From: Allobosea sp. OK403 | GTDB lineage: Bacteria; Pseudomonadota; Alphaproteobacteria; Rhizobiales; Beijerinckiaceae | Length of the DNA stretch: 64,000 nucleotides | Assembly: GCF_900113835.1 (NCBI RefSeq) | Contig: NZ_FOQV01000006.1 | Location: 62,001 to 126,000 of the forward strand | Direction: 5' to 3' | In this document: positions 31,300-40,118 of the stretch, in pieces | Position numbering within the stretch: the stretch's first letter is position 1 | Layout: every line of letters starts with the position of its first letter | Notes under the pieces: generated by a model | The model's database searches: none | What the model was told of the DNA's origin: nothing | What the model saw: only the letters and a program-made list of their open reading frames with translations | Translations under genes and position numbers: made by a program

Positions 31300-31559
31300 G
31301 ACGCAACGCTTGAGAAGGCTGGCTTGCCGAGAGAGAGCTGGGCCACGATTGCGCCAGAGGCGGGTTGCGAAAGGGTTAAGGGGCGCTTTCGAAACTGTCT
31401 CGGATTTGGTCGTTCGCGCTGTTGGCATCGGGTCCCCGCAGCGTTGCCGTCTCCCGACTGGACTTTGCCTGGCTTGCGCGCCGACTCACCGAAGTCATAT
31501 CCATGCGTCCTTATCTGCTGGCGATTGGGGGCGCCGTCAGCTATTGGAGTGAGACGAGG

Positions 31560-31877
31560 ATGCGCGGTTTTGGGTTTTTGATCGGCTCGGCGCTGCTGCT
31601 CGCGTCGCCGGCTGTCAGAGCTGCCGAGCTGAAGGCCGGCCCGCTTTTCGTCATCTGTTCGGCGACCAATGAACGGATCGCCTCGAACTGCCAGGCCTTT
31701 ACCGAGGGCTTCGTCCTCGGCCTTGCCGGAGCGGGCGCGATCTGCCCGCCTCCGGACGCCTACAAGGACGTCATCAAGGATCTGGTCAGGCTGCCGCGTG
31801 CGGAGATCGGCGACAAGACCGTGGCCGAGCTGCTGGTGCCGAGATTGCGCGTCCGCTACCCCTGTTCCGGTGTGTGA
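31560..31877 (+). CDS. Small secreted protein, Rap1a/Tai-like
   Basis: The ATG at 31560 follows a GACGAGG site and gives a signal peptide (GFLIGSALLLASPAVRA). The mature ~85 residues have four cysteines spaced as in the Rap1a immunity-type fold: FVICSATNERIASNC, then CQAFTEGFVLGLAGAGAICP, and a final RYPCSGV. Rap1a proteins neutralise type VI secretion amidase toxins in the periplasm, but this fold also occurs in proteins with no known toxin, and no effector or T6SS gene is nearby. The assignment is by pattern only. Confidence 0.6.
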   Translation: MRGFGFLIGSALLLASPAVRAAELKAGPLFVICSATNERIASNCQAFTEGFVLGLAGAGAICPPPDAYKDVIKDLVRLPRAEIGDKTVAELLVPRLRVRYPCSGV

Positions 31878-31919
31878 CCGATTTCGACAATTAGTTGACT
31901 CTGTCCATTATTCTTGTTG

Positions 31920-31938
31920 ATCCTCCCCAAGGGAGGAT
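31920..31938 (+). promoter_or_regulatory. Hairpin enclosing the ribosome binding site of the MarR-GNAT gene
   Basis: ATCCTCCC-CAA-GGGAGGAT is a perfect 8-bp stem with a 3-base loop. Its 3' arm contains the only good ribosome binding site, GGGAGGA, 6 bases before the ATG at 31944. As RNA it would hide that site; as DNA it could be an operator for the MarR domain encoded just downstream. Confidence 0.55.
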
Positions 31939-31943
31939 AACCC

Positions 31944-32870
31944 ATGCATAGCGCGAACCTGGCCGCGATCGCGGCGATCCGCCGTTTCAACCGCTTTCAT
32001 ACCCGCTGGGTCGGCGCGCTTGGAGGCAACCTGCACGGTTCGGGCTTCGCGCTGACCGAGGGGCGCGTGCTCTACGAACTGGCGCAGCGCGACGACTGGC
32101 TTGCCAGCGAATTGGCGCGCGAGCTCGGACTTGATCCCGCCTATCTCTCGCGCATCCTCAAGGGGCTCACCGCCTCGGGCTGGCTGGTGCGCGAACGCTC
32201 GCTCCAGGACGGGCGAGCGCTGCGCCTGCGGCTGACGGAGAAGGGGCATGAGGCGTTCCAGCCACTCGATGCGGCCTCTCGTGATCAGGCGGCGGCAATC
32301 GTGACCCGGCTTTCGCCGGCCGAGCAGGCCAGGCTGATTGATGCGCTCGACCAGTCCGAGGCCCTGCTCGCCGGAGCCCGACCTGCGCCGGGGTGCTCGC
32401 TCATCCGCCAGCACCGGCCAGGCGACATTGGCTGGGTGATCTCGGCTCACGGCCGGCTCTATGCTGAGGAGTATGGCTGGGATGCCAGCTTCGAGGCGCT
32501 GGTGGCCGAGATCGCGGCGAAGTTCCTGCGTGATTACAAGCCGGAGCGGGAGCGCTGCTTCATCGCGGAGTTGGACGGCGCGCCGGTGGGGTCGGCCTTC
32601 GTGGTGGAGGAAACGGAGGAGGTGGCCAAGCTCCGGCTGGTGCTGGTCGAGAGGCGCGCGCGGGGGCTCGGCCTCGGCAAGGGCCTCGTGCGGGAGGCGA
32701 TCGGCTTCGCCCGCGCCGCTGGCTATGGGCGCATGGTGCTGTGGACCAACGACATCCTGCACGCAGCCCGCGCAATCTATCGCGCGGAGGGGTTCATGCT
32801 GGTGGCTGAGGAGAAGCACCGCTCCTTCGGGCAGGATCTGGTCGGCCAGAACTGGGAGCTCGCGCTCTGA
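31944..32870 (+). CDS. MarR-GNAT fusion: regulator with acetyltransferase domain
   Basis: Two domains are fused in 308 residues. Residues ~1-145 form a MarR winged helix (ELARELGLDPAYLSRILKGL, then a SGWLVRERSLQDGRALRLRL wing). Residues ~155-308 form a GNAT acetyltransferase with the acetyl-CoA loop RRARGLGLGKGLVREAIGFA and a C-terminal AIYRAEGFMLVAEEKHRSFG. Such fusions are a recognised family in alphaproteobacteria, but targets of the acetyltransferase are mostly unknown. It is convergent with the amine oxidase gene, with 28 bp between stops. Confidence 0.88.
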   Translation: MHSANLAAIAAIRRFNRFHTRWVGALGGNLHGSGFALTEGRVLYELAQRDDWLASELARELGLDPAYLSRILKGLTASGWLVRERSLQDGRALRLRLTEKGHEAFQPLDAASRDQAAAIVTRLSPAEQARLIDALDQSEALLAGARPAPGCSLIRQHRPGDIGWVISAHGRLYAEEYGWDASFEALVAEIAAKFLRDYKPERERCFIAELDGAPVGSAFVVEETEEVAKLRLVLVERRARGLGLGKGLVREAIGFARAAGYGRMVLWTNDILHAARAIYRAEGFMLVAEEKHRSFGQDLVGQNWELAL

Positions 32871-32898
32871 ACGGTCGCGAGCATGGTCCTTAAAACCC

Positions 32899-34215
32899 CT
32901 AGGCCTTCAGCCGTGCGACCGCCGCGGCCGCCACTTGCCCGGCCAGCGTCGCGCCACCGACCGTCATAGCTCCACCGCCGGCCGTCGCCTCGCCTGCGAT
33001 GAAGATGCGCCCGCCGACCGGCTGGGCCAGCGCGTCGCGCGCCGTCTCCTTCCCGGGCAGGCAGACCGAATAGGAGCCGAGCGAGAACGGGTCGGTCCAC
33101 CAGGCGGGGAAGGAGCAGGCCTTGACCGCCTTGCGGACATCCCCGCCGAGCATCTGCGAGAGCAGATCGGTGACATGGGCCTGTGCCTCGACTGTCCCGG
33201 CCTTTGCCAGCTCGCGGGCATGGTCGCCGCCGAAATAGCCGATGACGATGTCCTGATCGTCGGGGAACAGGTCGAAATTCATCAGCGCCTTCGGCGATCC
33301 GGCCTCGAGGAAGCTCATGCCCGGAGTCACGCCGAAGCGCTCGCCCTCGACCTTGAGCGCGATCTTGGTCAGTGCGCCCATGCCAATGCCGGAGAGTGCG
33401 TCGCGCGTCGTCGCCGGCAATTCGGGCGTGAAGCGGATCGCACCCGCCTTGAGTACGCCGACGGGCACCGTGACGATGCAGGCATTCGCCCGCAAGCTGC
33501 CGGAGGGGCTGGTGACGACGACGCCCGGCCCGTCCCAGGCGATCGTGCTGACCGGCTCGTTCAGGCGAATGTCGAGGCCCGCGCCATAGCGCGTGACGAG
33601 ATTGCCATAGCCCGAAGGCACGATGAGGTCGTCGCCCGCCCAGAGCCGCTGGTAGTCGCGCGCCGAGATGCGCTCCGATTCCTCGCCGATCGAGAGCAGC
33701 AGGCCCGATGAGGCGATCGGGGCCATGTCGGGGCCGAGATCGCCGAGCAGCTCGGCGACCGAGAGATCGCGCTTGGTCAGATCGACGGTCTCCAATCTGC
33801 GGTCGATCTGCCCGAAAGCGCTGCGGCGCTTCAGCCGGTCGGTCTCCGGCATGGGCTTGCCATCGGCGAAGACCTGGAAACCGCCCCCCGTGGGCTCGTT
33901 CGGTGTTTCGACGCCGAGTTCGCGGGCGATCTGGACCCAAGGGTTGCGCTCGGCCCAGTGGATATACATCGCACCGGCGTCATAGGCGGGGCCGAGCGAG
34001 GTGTCGGTGAAGGCGCGGCCGCCGATGCGGTTGCGGGCTTCGAGCAGGATCGCCTTGCGGCCTGCCGCCTTCAGGCCATGGGCGGCGGCGATGCCGGCCG
34101 CGCCGGCGCCGATAATGACGACGTCGACATCGGCGGCCGAGGCATTGCGCCCGGTTCCGGCAAGCGTGGCCGCCATGGCGCTGGCTCCGGTCAAGAGGCT
34201 CCGGCGATCGAGCAT
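32899..34215 (-). CDS. Flavin monoamine oxidase-family protein, Tat-exported
   Basis: FAD-dependent amine oxidase that would oxidise an amine or amino acid outside the cytoplasm. The start at 34215 gives 438 residues beginning MLDRRSLLTGASAMAATLAG, a twin-arginine signal; the frame is open a further 81 codons upstream but that part is not protein-like. The dinucleotide motif VVIIGAGAAGIAAAHGLKAA follows, then LLEARNRIGGRAFTDTSLGP, and a C-terminal flavin-contact region GRIFIAGEATAGGGAMTVGG. The upstream TonB receptor gene is divergent. Substrate unknown. Confidence 0.88.
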   Translation of the reverse strand: MLDRRSLLTGASAMAATLAGTGRNASAADVDVVIIGAGAAGIAAAHGLKAAGRKAILLEARNRIGGRAFTDTSLGPAYDAGAMYIHWAERNPWVQIARELGVETPNEPTGGGFQVFADGKPMPETDRLKRRSAFGQIDRRLETVDLTKRDLSVAELLGDLGPDMAPIASSGLLLSIGEESERISARDYQRLWAGDDLIVPSGYGNLVTRYGAGLDIRLNEPVSTIAWDGPGVVVTSPSGSLRANACIVTVPVGVLKAGAIRFTPELPATTRDALSGIGMGALTKIALKVEGERFGVTPGMSFLEAGSPKALMNFDLFPDDQDIVIGYFGGDHARELAKAGTVEAQAHVTDLLSQMLGGDVRKAVKACSFPAWWTDPFSLGSYSVCLPGKETARDALAQPVGGRIFIAGEATAGGGAMTVGGATLAGQVAAAAVARLKA

Positions 34216-34436
34216 GTGTGGTTCCCTGATGGCGCCTGGCCATGATGCTCCGGCGCTTGTGCGTTGCAATAGGAAGCTGGCTTGGGGCGGCGCTGTGACG
34301 ATCACGAGATCGGGAGGGGAGGATTGTGGCGAAGCGTTTCCCAGCAGGGGCAGGTTGCCACGTTCGAGGCTGTCGAGTTGGCGTTTCAGTTGTTCGTTAG
34401 AATAAATCCATAGTTTAGTCGCGATTTTGCAAAAGA

Positions 34437-34465
34437 TTGACAGATACAAATACGGCAAATATCTG
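34437..34465 (+). promoter_or_regulatory. Candidate sigma-70-type promoter of the TonB receptor
   Basis: TTGACA (34437-34442), a 17-base spacer and TATCTG (34460-34465) lie in the most AT-rich stretch of the window. Transcription would start near 34472, leaving a leader of about 100 bases before the ATG at 34570. An Irr or Fur site is likely given the gene, but I could not place one with confidence. Confidence 0.45.
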
Positions 34466-34569
34466 ATTATTGCCTTGTGCGATTGTATAAGGCCTTGTTT
34501 GTATTAATTTTAATCTCCAATAGCGCGGCGATGTCGCCGGGCTGTGGTGACAAGGACTGGACTTGGGCG

Positions 34570-36852
34570 ATGGGCGATTATTCCGCTAGACTGCGTGGGG
34601 GCGTGGCGCTTGGAAGCTTGATGTTGGCTTTGATGGCTGGGCCGGCCCATGCGCAGCAACAAAGCCGCGTGCAACCCGTTACCGGCGCTACCAATCCGGA
34701 CAGTCCGGTGGTTCTCGACCAGATCAACGTGCAGGGTGAGAGTCTGCCCGGAGGTGCGCTTCTCAGTGGGCCGACCACGACGCGCACGACGCGCCAGGAA
34801 CTCGACCGCGAGCAGGTTCAGAATCTGACGGATCTGGCGAACCGCGTCGAAGCCGGCATCAGCTTCAACCGCCAGAACAATTCGCTCAACATCCGCGGCC
34901 TTGACGGCGCCCGGGTGCTGACGACGATCGACGGCATTCGCCAACCCTTCCTGATCGACACGCGCATCACTCGCGGCGCCCAGAACGCCTTCGATTTCGA
35001 TTCGCTCTCGACGCTCGACCTGCTTCGCGGCGGCAGCGGCACCAGCACGCTGGGCGGTGGCGCGCTCGGCGGCGCGCTCGCCGTGCGTACGCTCGACCCT
35101 GAGGACCTGCTGCGCAACGGCCGTTCCTATGGCACGCTCGCCAAGACCGGCTATGACAGCACGGACCGGGCCTGGTTCGGCAGCGGTGCGGTCGCCGCCC
35201 GCATGGGCAACACCTCCGTCCTGCTGCAAGGCGGCTTCCGCGACGGCCACGAGATCGACAGCAAGGGCTCGAACAAGAGCATCGGTGCAACGCGCACGGC
35301 GCCGAATCCGAGCGACTTCAGCCAGTACAATGTCCTCGGCAAGATCTATCAGGAGGTCGGCGAGCATCGCTTCGGCCTCACCGCCGAGTTCTTCAAGCGC
35401 GCGGATCGCACCCAGGTCCGGAACAACACGGTCTCGCTGACCGGCAATTTCCGTCCGGGTGCCTATCAGAGCGGCGAGGATGTCGAGCGCAACCGTGTCT
35501 CGCTGACCTATGACTATAAGCAGCCCGGCGGCTTCATCGATGAGGCACATGCGACGCTCTACTGGCAGCGGCTGAAGCGCGACGACCTCACCAATGCCTG
35601 GCGTTTCACGAGCATCGTCGGCCCCTATGCTCGCGATAATTCCAACGAAGAGAATGCCTACGGCTTCAACGGCTATCTGCTGAAGAACTTCCAGACCGGC
35701 GTGCTGTCGCACCGCGTCACGCTCGGCACCGAGCTGCGCAGCACCTCGCTGGAGCAGTACTCGGCCGGCGTCGATAATTGCCCGGCGCGTCCAGCGTCGG
35801 GCGCCTTCACGGGGGCGCTCGCCACCTGCAACAACCTTTTCACCAACCAGGCCGACCAGCCGAAGATCGACGGAAAGCTCGTCGGCCTTTACGCGCATGA
35901 CGAGATCGGCCTGATCGATAACCGCCTGCGCATCACGCCCGGCGTGCGCTTCGACTGGTACGAGGAAAAGCCGCAGGATACGCCGGCCTACACGAATGGC
36001 GGCTCGCGCCCGGTCGGTTTGCCGCCGTCATCGAGCGACACGGGCTGGTCGCCGCGCCTCCGGCTCGAATACGATATCCTGAAGAACGCGCCCCTGGTGA
36101 AGGACGTCACCGTCTTCGCGCAATGGGCCAAGACCTTCCGCGCGCCGACGGCCGACGAGCTCTATGGCCGCTTCGGCGGAACCTCCACCTATCTGCGCAC
36201 CGGCAATCCGTATCTGCGTCCTGAAGTCGGCAACGGCATCGATCTCGGCTTGCGCTTCGGCGACAAGCAGCTCGGCGGCTCGATCACCTATTTCCACACC
36301 AACTACCGCAATTTCATCGAGACTTATCAGGTCCAGGCGGCGGGCGTTGGTGGGCTGTATCCGCAAGGGGGCATCACCAGCTACCAGAATATCAACCGCG
36401 CGGAGATCCAGGGTTTCGAAGCGAACGGCCAGTATGCCTTTATGCCGAACTGGCTGGTGCGCGGCTCCTTCGCCTATACCCGCGGCAAGAACAAGGACAA
36501 CGACACCTTCCTGAACTCGATCCCGCCGGTGCAGGGCATCGTCGCGATCGCTTACGGCACCGATGTCTGGGGGGCCGAAGTTTCGACCAAGCTGGCGGCT
36601 GCGCGTGACGACGTTTCGACGGTTTCGGCGGGCACCGGCTTCAAGGCGCCGGGTTATGCGATCTTCAATGCTTCGGCGTGGTGGCGGCCGCTGCCGCAGG
36701 TCGCGGATCTCGAATTGCAGGTCGGCGTCTACAACATCTTCGACCGCAAGTATTTCGATGCCGTCAATGTCCCGCTCTCGCGCCCTCAGGGCCGTGACTA
36801 CTACAGCGAGCCCGGCCGCACCGTGAAGGCGACGATGAAGTACCAGTTCTGA
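34570..36852 (+). CDS. TonB-dependent receptor, heme/hemoglobin type
   Basis: An outer-membrane receptor for TonB-driven uptake, probably of heme. The ATG at 34570 yields a signal peptide (ALGSLMLALMAGPAHAQ) and 760 residues; an upstream ATG at 34477 would place an improbable second hydrophobic stretch before it. The plug domain contains VVLDQINVQGESLPGG and LNIRGLDGARVLTTIDGIRQ, then LLRGGSGTSTLGGGALGG. The FRAPTADELYGRF and NPYLRPE motifs correspond to the FRAP and NPNL boxes of heme receptors, which bracket a heme-binding His in known members; here no His lies between them. It ends with the beta-barrel Phe (MKYQF). Confidence 0.88.
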   Translation: MGDYSARLRGGVALGSLMLALMAGPAHAQQQSRVQPVTGATNPDSPVVLDQINVQGESLPGGALLSGPTTTRTTRQELDREQVQNLTDLANRVEAGISFNRQNNSLNIRGLDGARVLTTIDGIRQPFLIDTRITRGAQNAFDFDSLSTLDLLRGGSGTSTLGGGALGGALAVRTLDPEDLLRNGRSYGTLAKTGYDSTDRAWFGSGAVAARMGNTSVLLQGGFRDGHEIDSKGSNKSIGATRTAPNPSDFSQYNVLGKIYQEVGEHRFGLTAEFFKRADRTQVRNNTVSLTGNFRPGAYQSGEDVERNRVSLTYDYKQPGGFIDEAHATLYWQRLKRDDLTNAWRFTSIVGPYARDNSNEENAYGFNGYLLKNFQTGVLSHRVTLGTELRSTSLEQYSAGVDNCPARPASGAFTGALATCNNLFTNQADQPKIDGKLVGLYAHDEIGLIDNRLRITPGVRFDWYEEKPQDTPAYTNGGSRPVGLPPSSSDTGWSPRLRLEYDILKNAPLVKDVTVFAQWAKTFRAPTADELYGRFGGTSTYLRTGNPYLRPEVGNGIDLGLRFGDKQLGGSITYFHTNYRNFIETYQVQAAGVGGLYPQGGITSYQNINRAEIQGFEANGQYAFMPNWLVRGSFAYTRGKNKDNDTFLNSIPPVQGIVAIAYGTDVWGAEVSTKLAAARDDVSTVSAGTGFKAPGYAIFNASAWWRPLPQVADLELQVGVYNIFDRKYFDAVNVPLSRPQGRDYYSEPGRTVKATMKYQF

Positions 36853-36875
36853 GAACGCGCTTTCCTTCTCCCGCA

Positions 36876-36901
36876 CCAATGTCGGCTGTTGCCGACATTG
36901 G
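36876..36901 (+). terminator. Hairpin after the TonB receptor, possible terminator
   Basis: A perfect 11-bp stem CCAATGTCGGC / GCCGACATTGG with loop TGTT lies 23 bp after the stop. No T-run follows, so termination may be weak or Rho-assisted. Confidence 0.45.
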
Positions 36902-36956
36902 CACCTTGGATTGCCCATCTTGGGCAAGCGGCCCTTTTCTTGTCTTGGGTTGAGGC

Positions 36957-37014
36957 TCTGCCCTCATCCGTCAGCGCTTCGCGCTGCCACCTTCTCCCCC
37001 GAGGGGAGAAGGGA
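36957..37014. repeat. REP-like repeat overlapping the 3' end of trmJ
   Basis: CTCATCCGTCAGCGCTTCGC followed by a perfect 10-bp stem CCTTCTCCCC-CGA-GGGGAGAAGG (36990-37012). This is the common rhizobial intergenic hairpin type. It supplies the last ~14 codons and stop codon of trmJ on the minus strand. Confidence 0.6.
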
Positions 37015-37825
37015 CGTCCCCCTCGTCCAGCGGCTTCGGCACGCGCAGCCGCCGCGGTCCTTCGGCCAGCGACTTGAAGACGCCGCGCAAGGTGCGCGCC
37101 TCCTGCTCGGTCAGGCTCAGCCGGTGCAGGATGTCGCGCAGATTGGCGGTCATCACCGGCTTCTTGCCGGGCGGGAAGAAGCCGCAGATGTCGAGCTCAC
37201 CCTCGACATAATCGAACATCGATAGGATCGTCTCGCGCGTCGCCGGCGGCGAGGTGTTGCTCTCGCGAAAGGGCGGTTCGCCGCCGGTCGCCTTGAACCA
37301 TTCATAGCCGGCGAGCAGCACGGCCTGCGCCAGGTTGAGCGAGGCGAAGGCCGGGTTGACCGGGAAGGTCAGGATCGCGTCGGCAAAGCTGATCTCTTCA
37401 TTGGTCAGGCCGATGCGCTCGCGCCCGAACAGGATGCCGACGCGCTCGCCCGCACCGACACGCTCCGTGAGCGGCGGCATCGCCTCGGAGGGCGTGACCA
37501 CGCGCTTCATCTGGCCGCGCTCGCGGGCGGTGGTGGCGAGCACATGGTTGAGATCGGCGATGGCCGAGGCGGTGTCTGGAAAGAGCCTGGCATTCTCCAG
37601 GATATGGGTCGCGCCGGAGGCTGCGGAGGTTGCGCCCTTCTTCAGGCCGCCGCCCGTCGGCCAGCCGTCGCGCGGCGCGACGAGGCGCATCTCCGACAGG
37701 CCGAAATTCGCCATGGCGCGGGCGCACATGCCGATGTTCTCGGCCATTTGCGGTTCGACCAGGATGATGACCGGGGCCGGCGCCGTGGTCGGCGGGCGGG
37801 TGCGGTCTGTGCCGGATCCAGTCAT
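36971..37825 (-). CDS. trmJ: tRNA (cytidine/uridine-2'-O-)methyltransferase TrmJ-like
   Basis: SPOUT-class RNA methyltransferase; TrmJ modifies position 32 of several tRNAs. The ATG at 37825 gives 284 residues. The knot fold motifs are VIILVEPQMAENIGMCARAM (~20-39), GILFGRERIGLTNEE and LNLAQAVLLAGYEWF. The open frame extends upstream through a family A repeat and is not real protein. The C-terminal ~14 residues (PSPLGGEGGSAKR) come from a REP-like repeat, so the original end was probably near PKPLDEGD. The start codon is three bases after a 14-bp hairpin and has no visible ribosome binding site. Confidence 0.9.
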   Translation of the reverse strand: MTGSGTDRTRPPTTAPAPVIILVEPQMAENIGMCARAMANFGLSEMRLVAPRDGWPTGGGLKKGATSAASGATHILENARLFPDTASAIADLNHVLATTARERGQMKRVVTPSEAMPPLTERVGAGERVGILFGRERIGLTNEEISFADAILTFPVNPAFASLNLAQAVLLAGYEWFKATGGEPPFRESNTSPPATRETILSMFDYVEGELDICGFFPPGKKPVMTANLRDILHRLSLTEQEARTLRGVFKSLAEGPRRLRVPKPLDEGDVPSPLGGEGGSAKR

Positions 37826-37828
37826 GAA

Positions 37829-37861
37829 AAGGGCTCGCTCTCGAATAGAGAGCGAGCCCTT
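37829..37861 (-). promoter_or_regulatory. Strong hairpin directly upstream of the trmJ start codon
   Basis: AAGGGCTCGCTCTC / GAGAGCGAGCCCTT pair perfectly over 14 bp around a 5-base loop. On the minus strand the stem is followed by TTC and then the trmJ ATG, so it looks like a terminator placed at the start codon. It could attenuate transcription or block ribosome entry. Confidence 0.6.
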
Positions 37862-37893
37862 AACGGATGGAGCAGCTTCGGCAAGCAATCTCT

Positions 37894-38009
37894 GGATCAC
37901 GTCGCATTCGGACGGTTCCGTCCGAATGCGAAAAACGTGATCGATTCTCAAAGTTTAGAGCATTGCTCTTGCGAAAAAACCGGTACCCACTTTTTCGCGC
38001 AATGCTCTG
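37894..38009. repeat. Intergenic repeat, family A, copy 3
   Basis: First stem CGCATTCGGACGG/CCGTCCGAATGCG with outer ATCACGT/ACGTGAT; second stem holds GCGAAAAAACCGGTACCCAC and ends GCGCAATGCTCTGA. It lies between trmJ and the chemoreceptor gene. Confidence 0.8.
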
Positions 38010-38068
38010 AGAAGCGATCTCTGCCTTTTGAGCAAACGATCCCTGCCGGGAGGTCTGCCGGCTCGAGG

Positions 38069-39940
38069 TCAGGCGGCGTAGCGGCGCTGCGGCTGCACCA
38101 TCGGGGCCTGCTGGCTGGCCGAGTTGCTATGGGTCCGGAAGGTCGCGACCAGGCCGTTGAGGCGCTGGATCTGGCTCAGCAGCGATGTGGCCGAGGCCGC
38201 GCTTTCCTCGGCGAGCGCCGCATTCTGCTGGGTCATCTCATCCATATGCGCCACGGTCTGGCTCATCTCGTCGATGCCGTTGGCCTGCTCGGCGGAAGCC
38301 GCCGAGATGTCGGTCACGGTCGCGGAAACCTTGCGCGAGGCCTCGACGATCTGGTTGAGCGCCTCGCCGGCCGAGCGCACCAGCGCCACGCCCTGCTCGA
38401 CCTCGCGGCCGGATTCGCCGATCAATGCCGTGATGTCCTTGGCGGCGTCGCCGGAGCGCTGCGCCAGCGTGCGGACCTCGGAGGCGACGACCGCAAAGCC
38501 CTTGCCGGCATCGCCAGCGCGAGCCGCTTCCACCGCGGCGTTGAGCGCCAGCAGATTGGTCTGGAAGGCGATCTCGTCGATCACCGAGGTGATGTCCGAA
38601 ATCTTCTTCGAGGCGAGTTCGATCCGCGCCATCGCATCGACCGCGTCGGTGACGATGGCGCCGCCTTTTTCCGCGACCGACATCGCCTGTTCGGCCAGTG
38701 CGACCGCCTGTTTCGAGGAATGGGCCGAGGCCTTCACCGAGGCTGCGAGCTCTTCCGTGGTGGCTGCCGTTTCCTCGAGCGAGGAGGCCTGCTCCTCGGT
38801 GCGCTTCGACAGGTCGTCGGCCCCCATATTGATCTCGCGGGCCGAGTTTCCGACATCGGTGGAGGTGGCCTGGATCGTCGAGACAGTCTCGCTGAGGCGG
38901 GCAACGGCCGTGTTGAAATCGTCGCGCAGCTTCTCATAGGTGGCTGCGACATCGCTATCGATCCGGCAGGTCAGGTCACCCTTGGATAGCATGTCGAGGC
39001 CGCCGGCGAGCAGATCCATGACCTCGCTCTGTTCAGCGGCGAGGCGTTCCTGCTCGCGGGCATTGGCGGCGCGGTCACGCTCGATCTGCTGGCGCTGTGT
39101 CTCGGAGGCGGTGCGGGACTGCACGGTCTCCTCTTCCAGCCGCCGCATCTCGAGACCGTTCTGCTTGAAGACGAGCACGGTCTTGGCCATGGCGCCGACT
39201 TCGTCCTTGCGGGCCTCCCCCTCGACAGCCGTGTCGAAATTGCCGGCGGCGAGTTCGCTCATCGCAAGCTTCAAGCGGTCCAGGGGGCGCGTGATGGTGC
39301 GCGACGACATCAGGACAGCGCCGATAAGCCCAAGCAGAAGCCCCGCGATGCTGGAGGCGAGCGTGACGATGATGGTGTGCTCGGTCGTAGCGGTCAGCGC
39401 ATTGGACTTGGCGTCGAGGTCCTTGATCAGGGTTGTACTGAAGGTCACGGTCTCGTTGACGAGCTCGCGAAGCTTGCCGTCCAGCGTGCTCATCACCGCC
39501 AGCGCTTTGTCGTTCTCATCCCGCTCTCCGAGCTGGATGGCCTGGTCAACGGAGGCCTTCAAGCCGCGCGCCTGCGTGGCGAGGGCCTCGAAACGACCCT
39601 TCAGCTCCGGCATGGCGGCTGCCGCGGCATCGAGATGCGAGAGGGTTGCCTTGTAGGAGGTTTCGCCTTGCGCCTTGGCCTCGGCGATTCCCGGCGCTCC
39701 GGCGGGGTAGGCGATGATCTTGTAGGTCTGCGCGATCAGGTCGTTTGCCGTACGCGATGCGCGCGAAACCGCGAGGATCGCCTTGGGGCGGGTGTCCAGC
39801 ATGGTGGAGTAGTCGGTGTCGACCTGTCTCATCTGCTGGCCTGCATAGAGGCAGGCGCCCAGCCCGATCAGCCCCATCAGGATGATGGCGCTGACGAATT
39901 TCGTACCGATCTTGATATTGTTCAAATTGATCATGGCCAT
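38069..39940 (-). CDS. Methyl-accepting chemotaxis protein, classical topology
   Basis: A transmembrane chemoreceptor of 623 residues. TM1 is near residues 13-31, followed by a four-helix-bundle-type periplasmic domain (~32-190), TM2 (~191-213) and a HAMP domain (~214-270, SRTITRPLDRLKLAMSELAA). The signalling hairpin has its tip at EIAFQTNLLALNAAVEAARA, followed by GDAGKGFAVVASEVRTLAQR. The C-terminus (MVQPQRRYAA) lacks a recognisable CheR-docking pentapeptide. It stands alone, without che genes. The ligand is unknown. Confidence 0.93.
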   Translation of the reverse strand: MAMINLNNIKIGTKFVSAIILMGLIGLGACLYAGQQMRQVDTDYSTMLDTRPKAILAVSRASRTANDLIAQTYKIIAYPAGAPGIAEAKAQGETSYKATLSHLDAAAAAMPELKGRFEALATQARGLKASVDQAIQLGERDENDKALAVMSTLDGKLRELVNETVTFSTTLIKDLDAKSNALTATTEHTIIVTLASSIAGLLLGLIGAVLMSSRTITRPLDRLKLAMSELAAGNFDTAVEGEARKDEVGAMAKTVLVFKQNGLEMRRLEEETVQSRTASETQRQQIERDRAANAREQERLAAEQSEVMDLLAGGLDMLSKGDLTCRIDSDVAATYEKLRDDFNTAVARLSETVSTIQATSTDVGNSAREINMGADDLSKRTEEQASSLEETAATTEELAASVKASAHSSKQAVALAEQAMSVAEKGGAIVTDAVDAMARIELASKKISDITSVIDEIAFQTNLLALNAAVEAARAGDAGKGFAVVASEVRTLAQRSGDAAKDITALIGESGREVEQGVALVRSAGEALNQIVEASRKVSATVTDISAASAEQANGIDEMSQTVAHMDEMTQQNAALAEESAASATSLLSQIQRLNGLVATFRTHSNSASQQAPMVQPQRRYAA

Positions 39941-40118
39941 CTCAAGCTGCTGCTACTGCAGGTCGAGATGGTTAGCGAGGGCGGTTAAGGATCAATGAAA
40001 TCAACGGTTTCGGGGCGTTGAATCGCTCATTTTCGCACGCATCGGGCGTATTCTTTCACGCCCGCAATCCAGGGGCGCTGAAATCTCTGGTCGATGGCTT
40101 TCAGCGCCGCCTTGCGAA

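Noticed and set aside
37544..38989. A 481-codon plus-strand frame across trmJ and the chemoreceptor
   Set aside because: It spans two convincing minus-strand genes and repeats; the translation has no recognisable domain.
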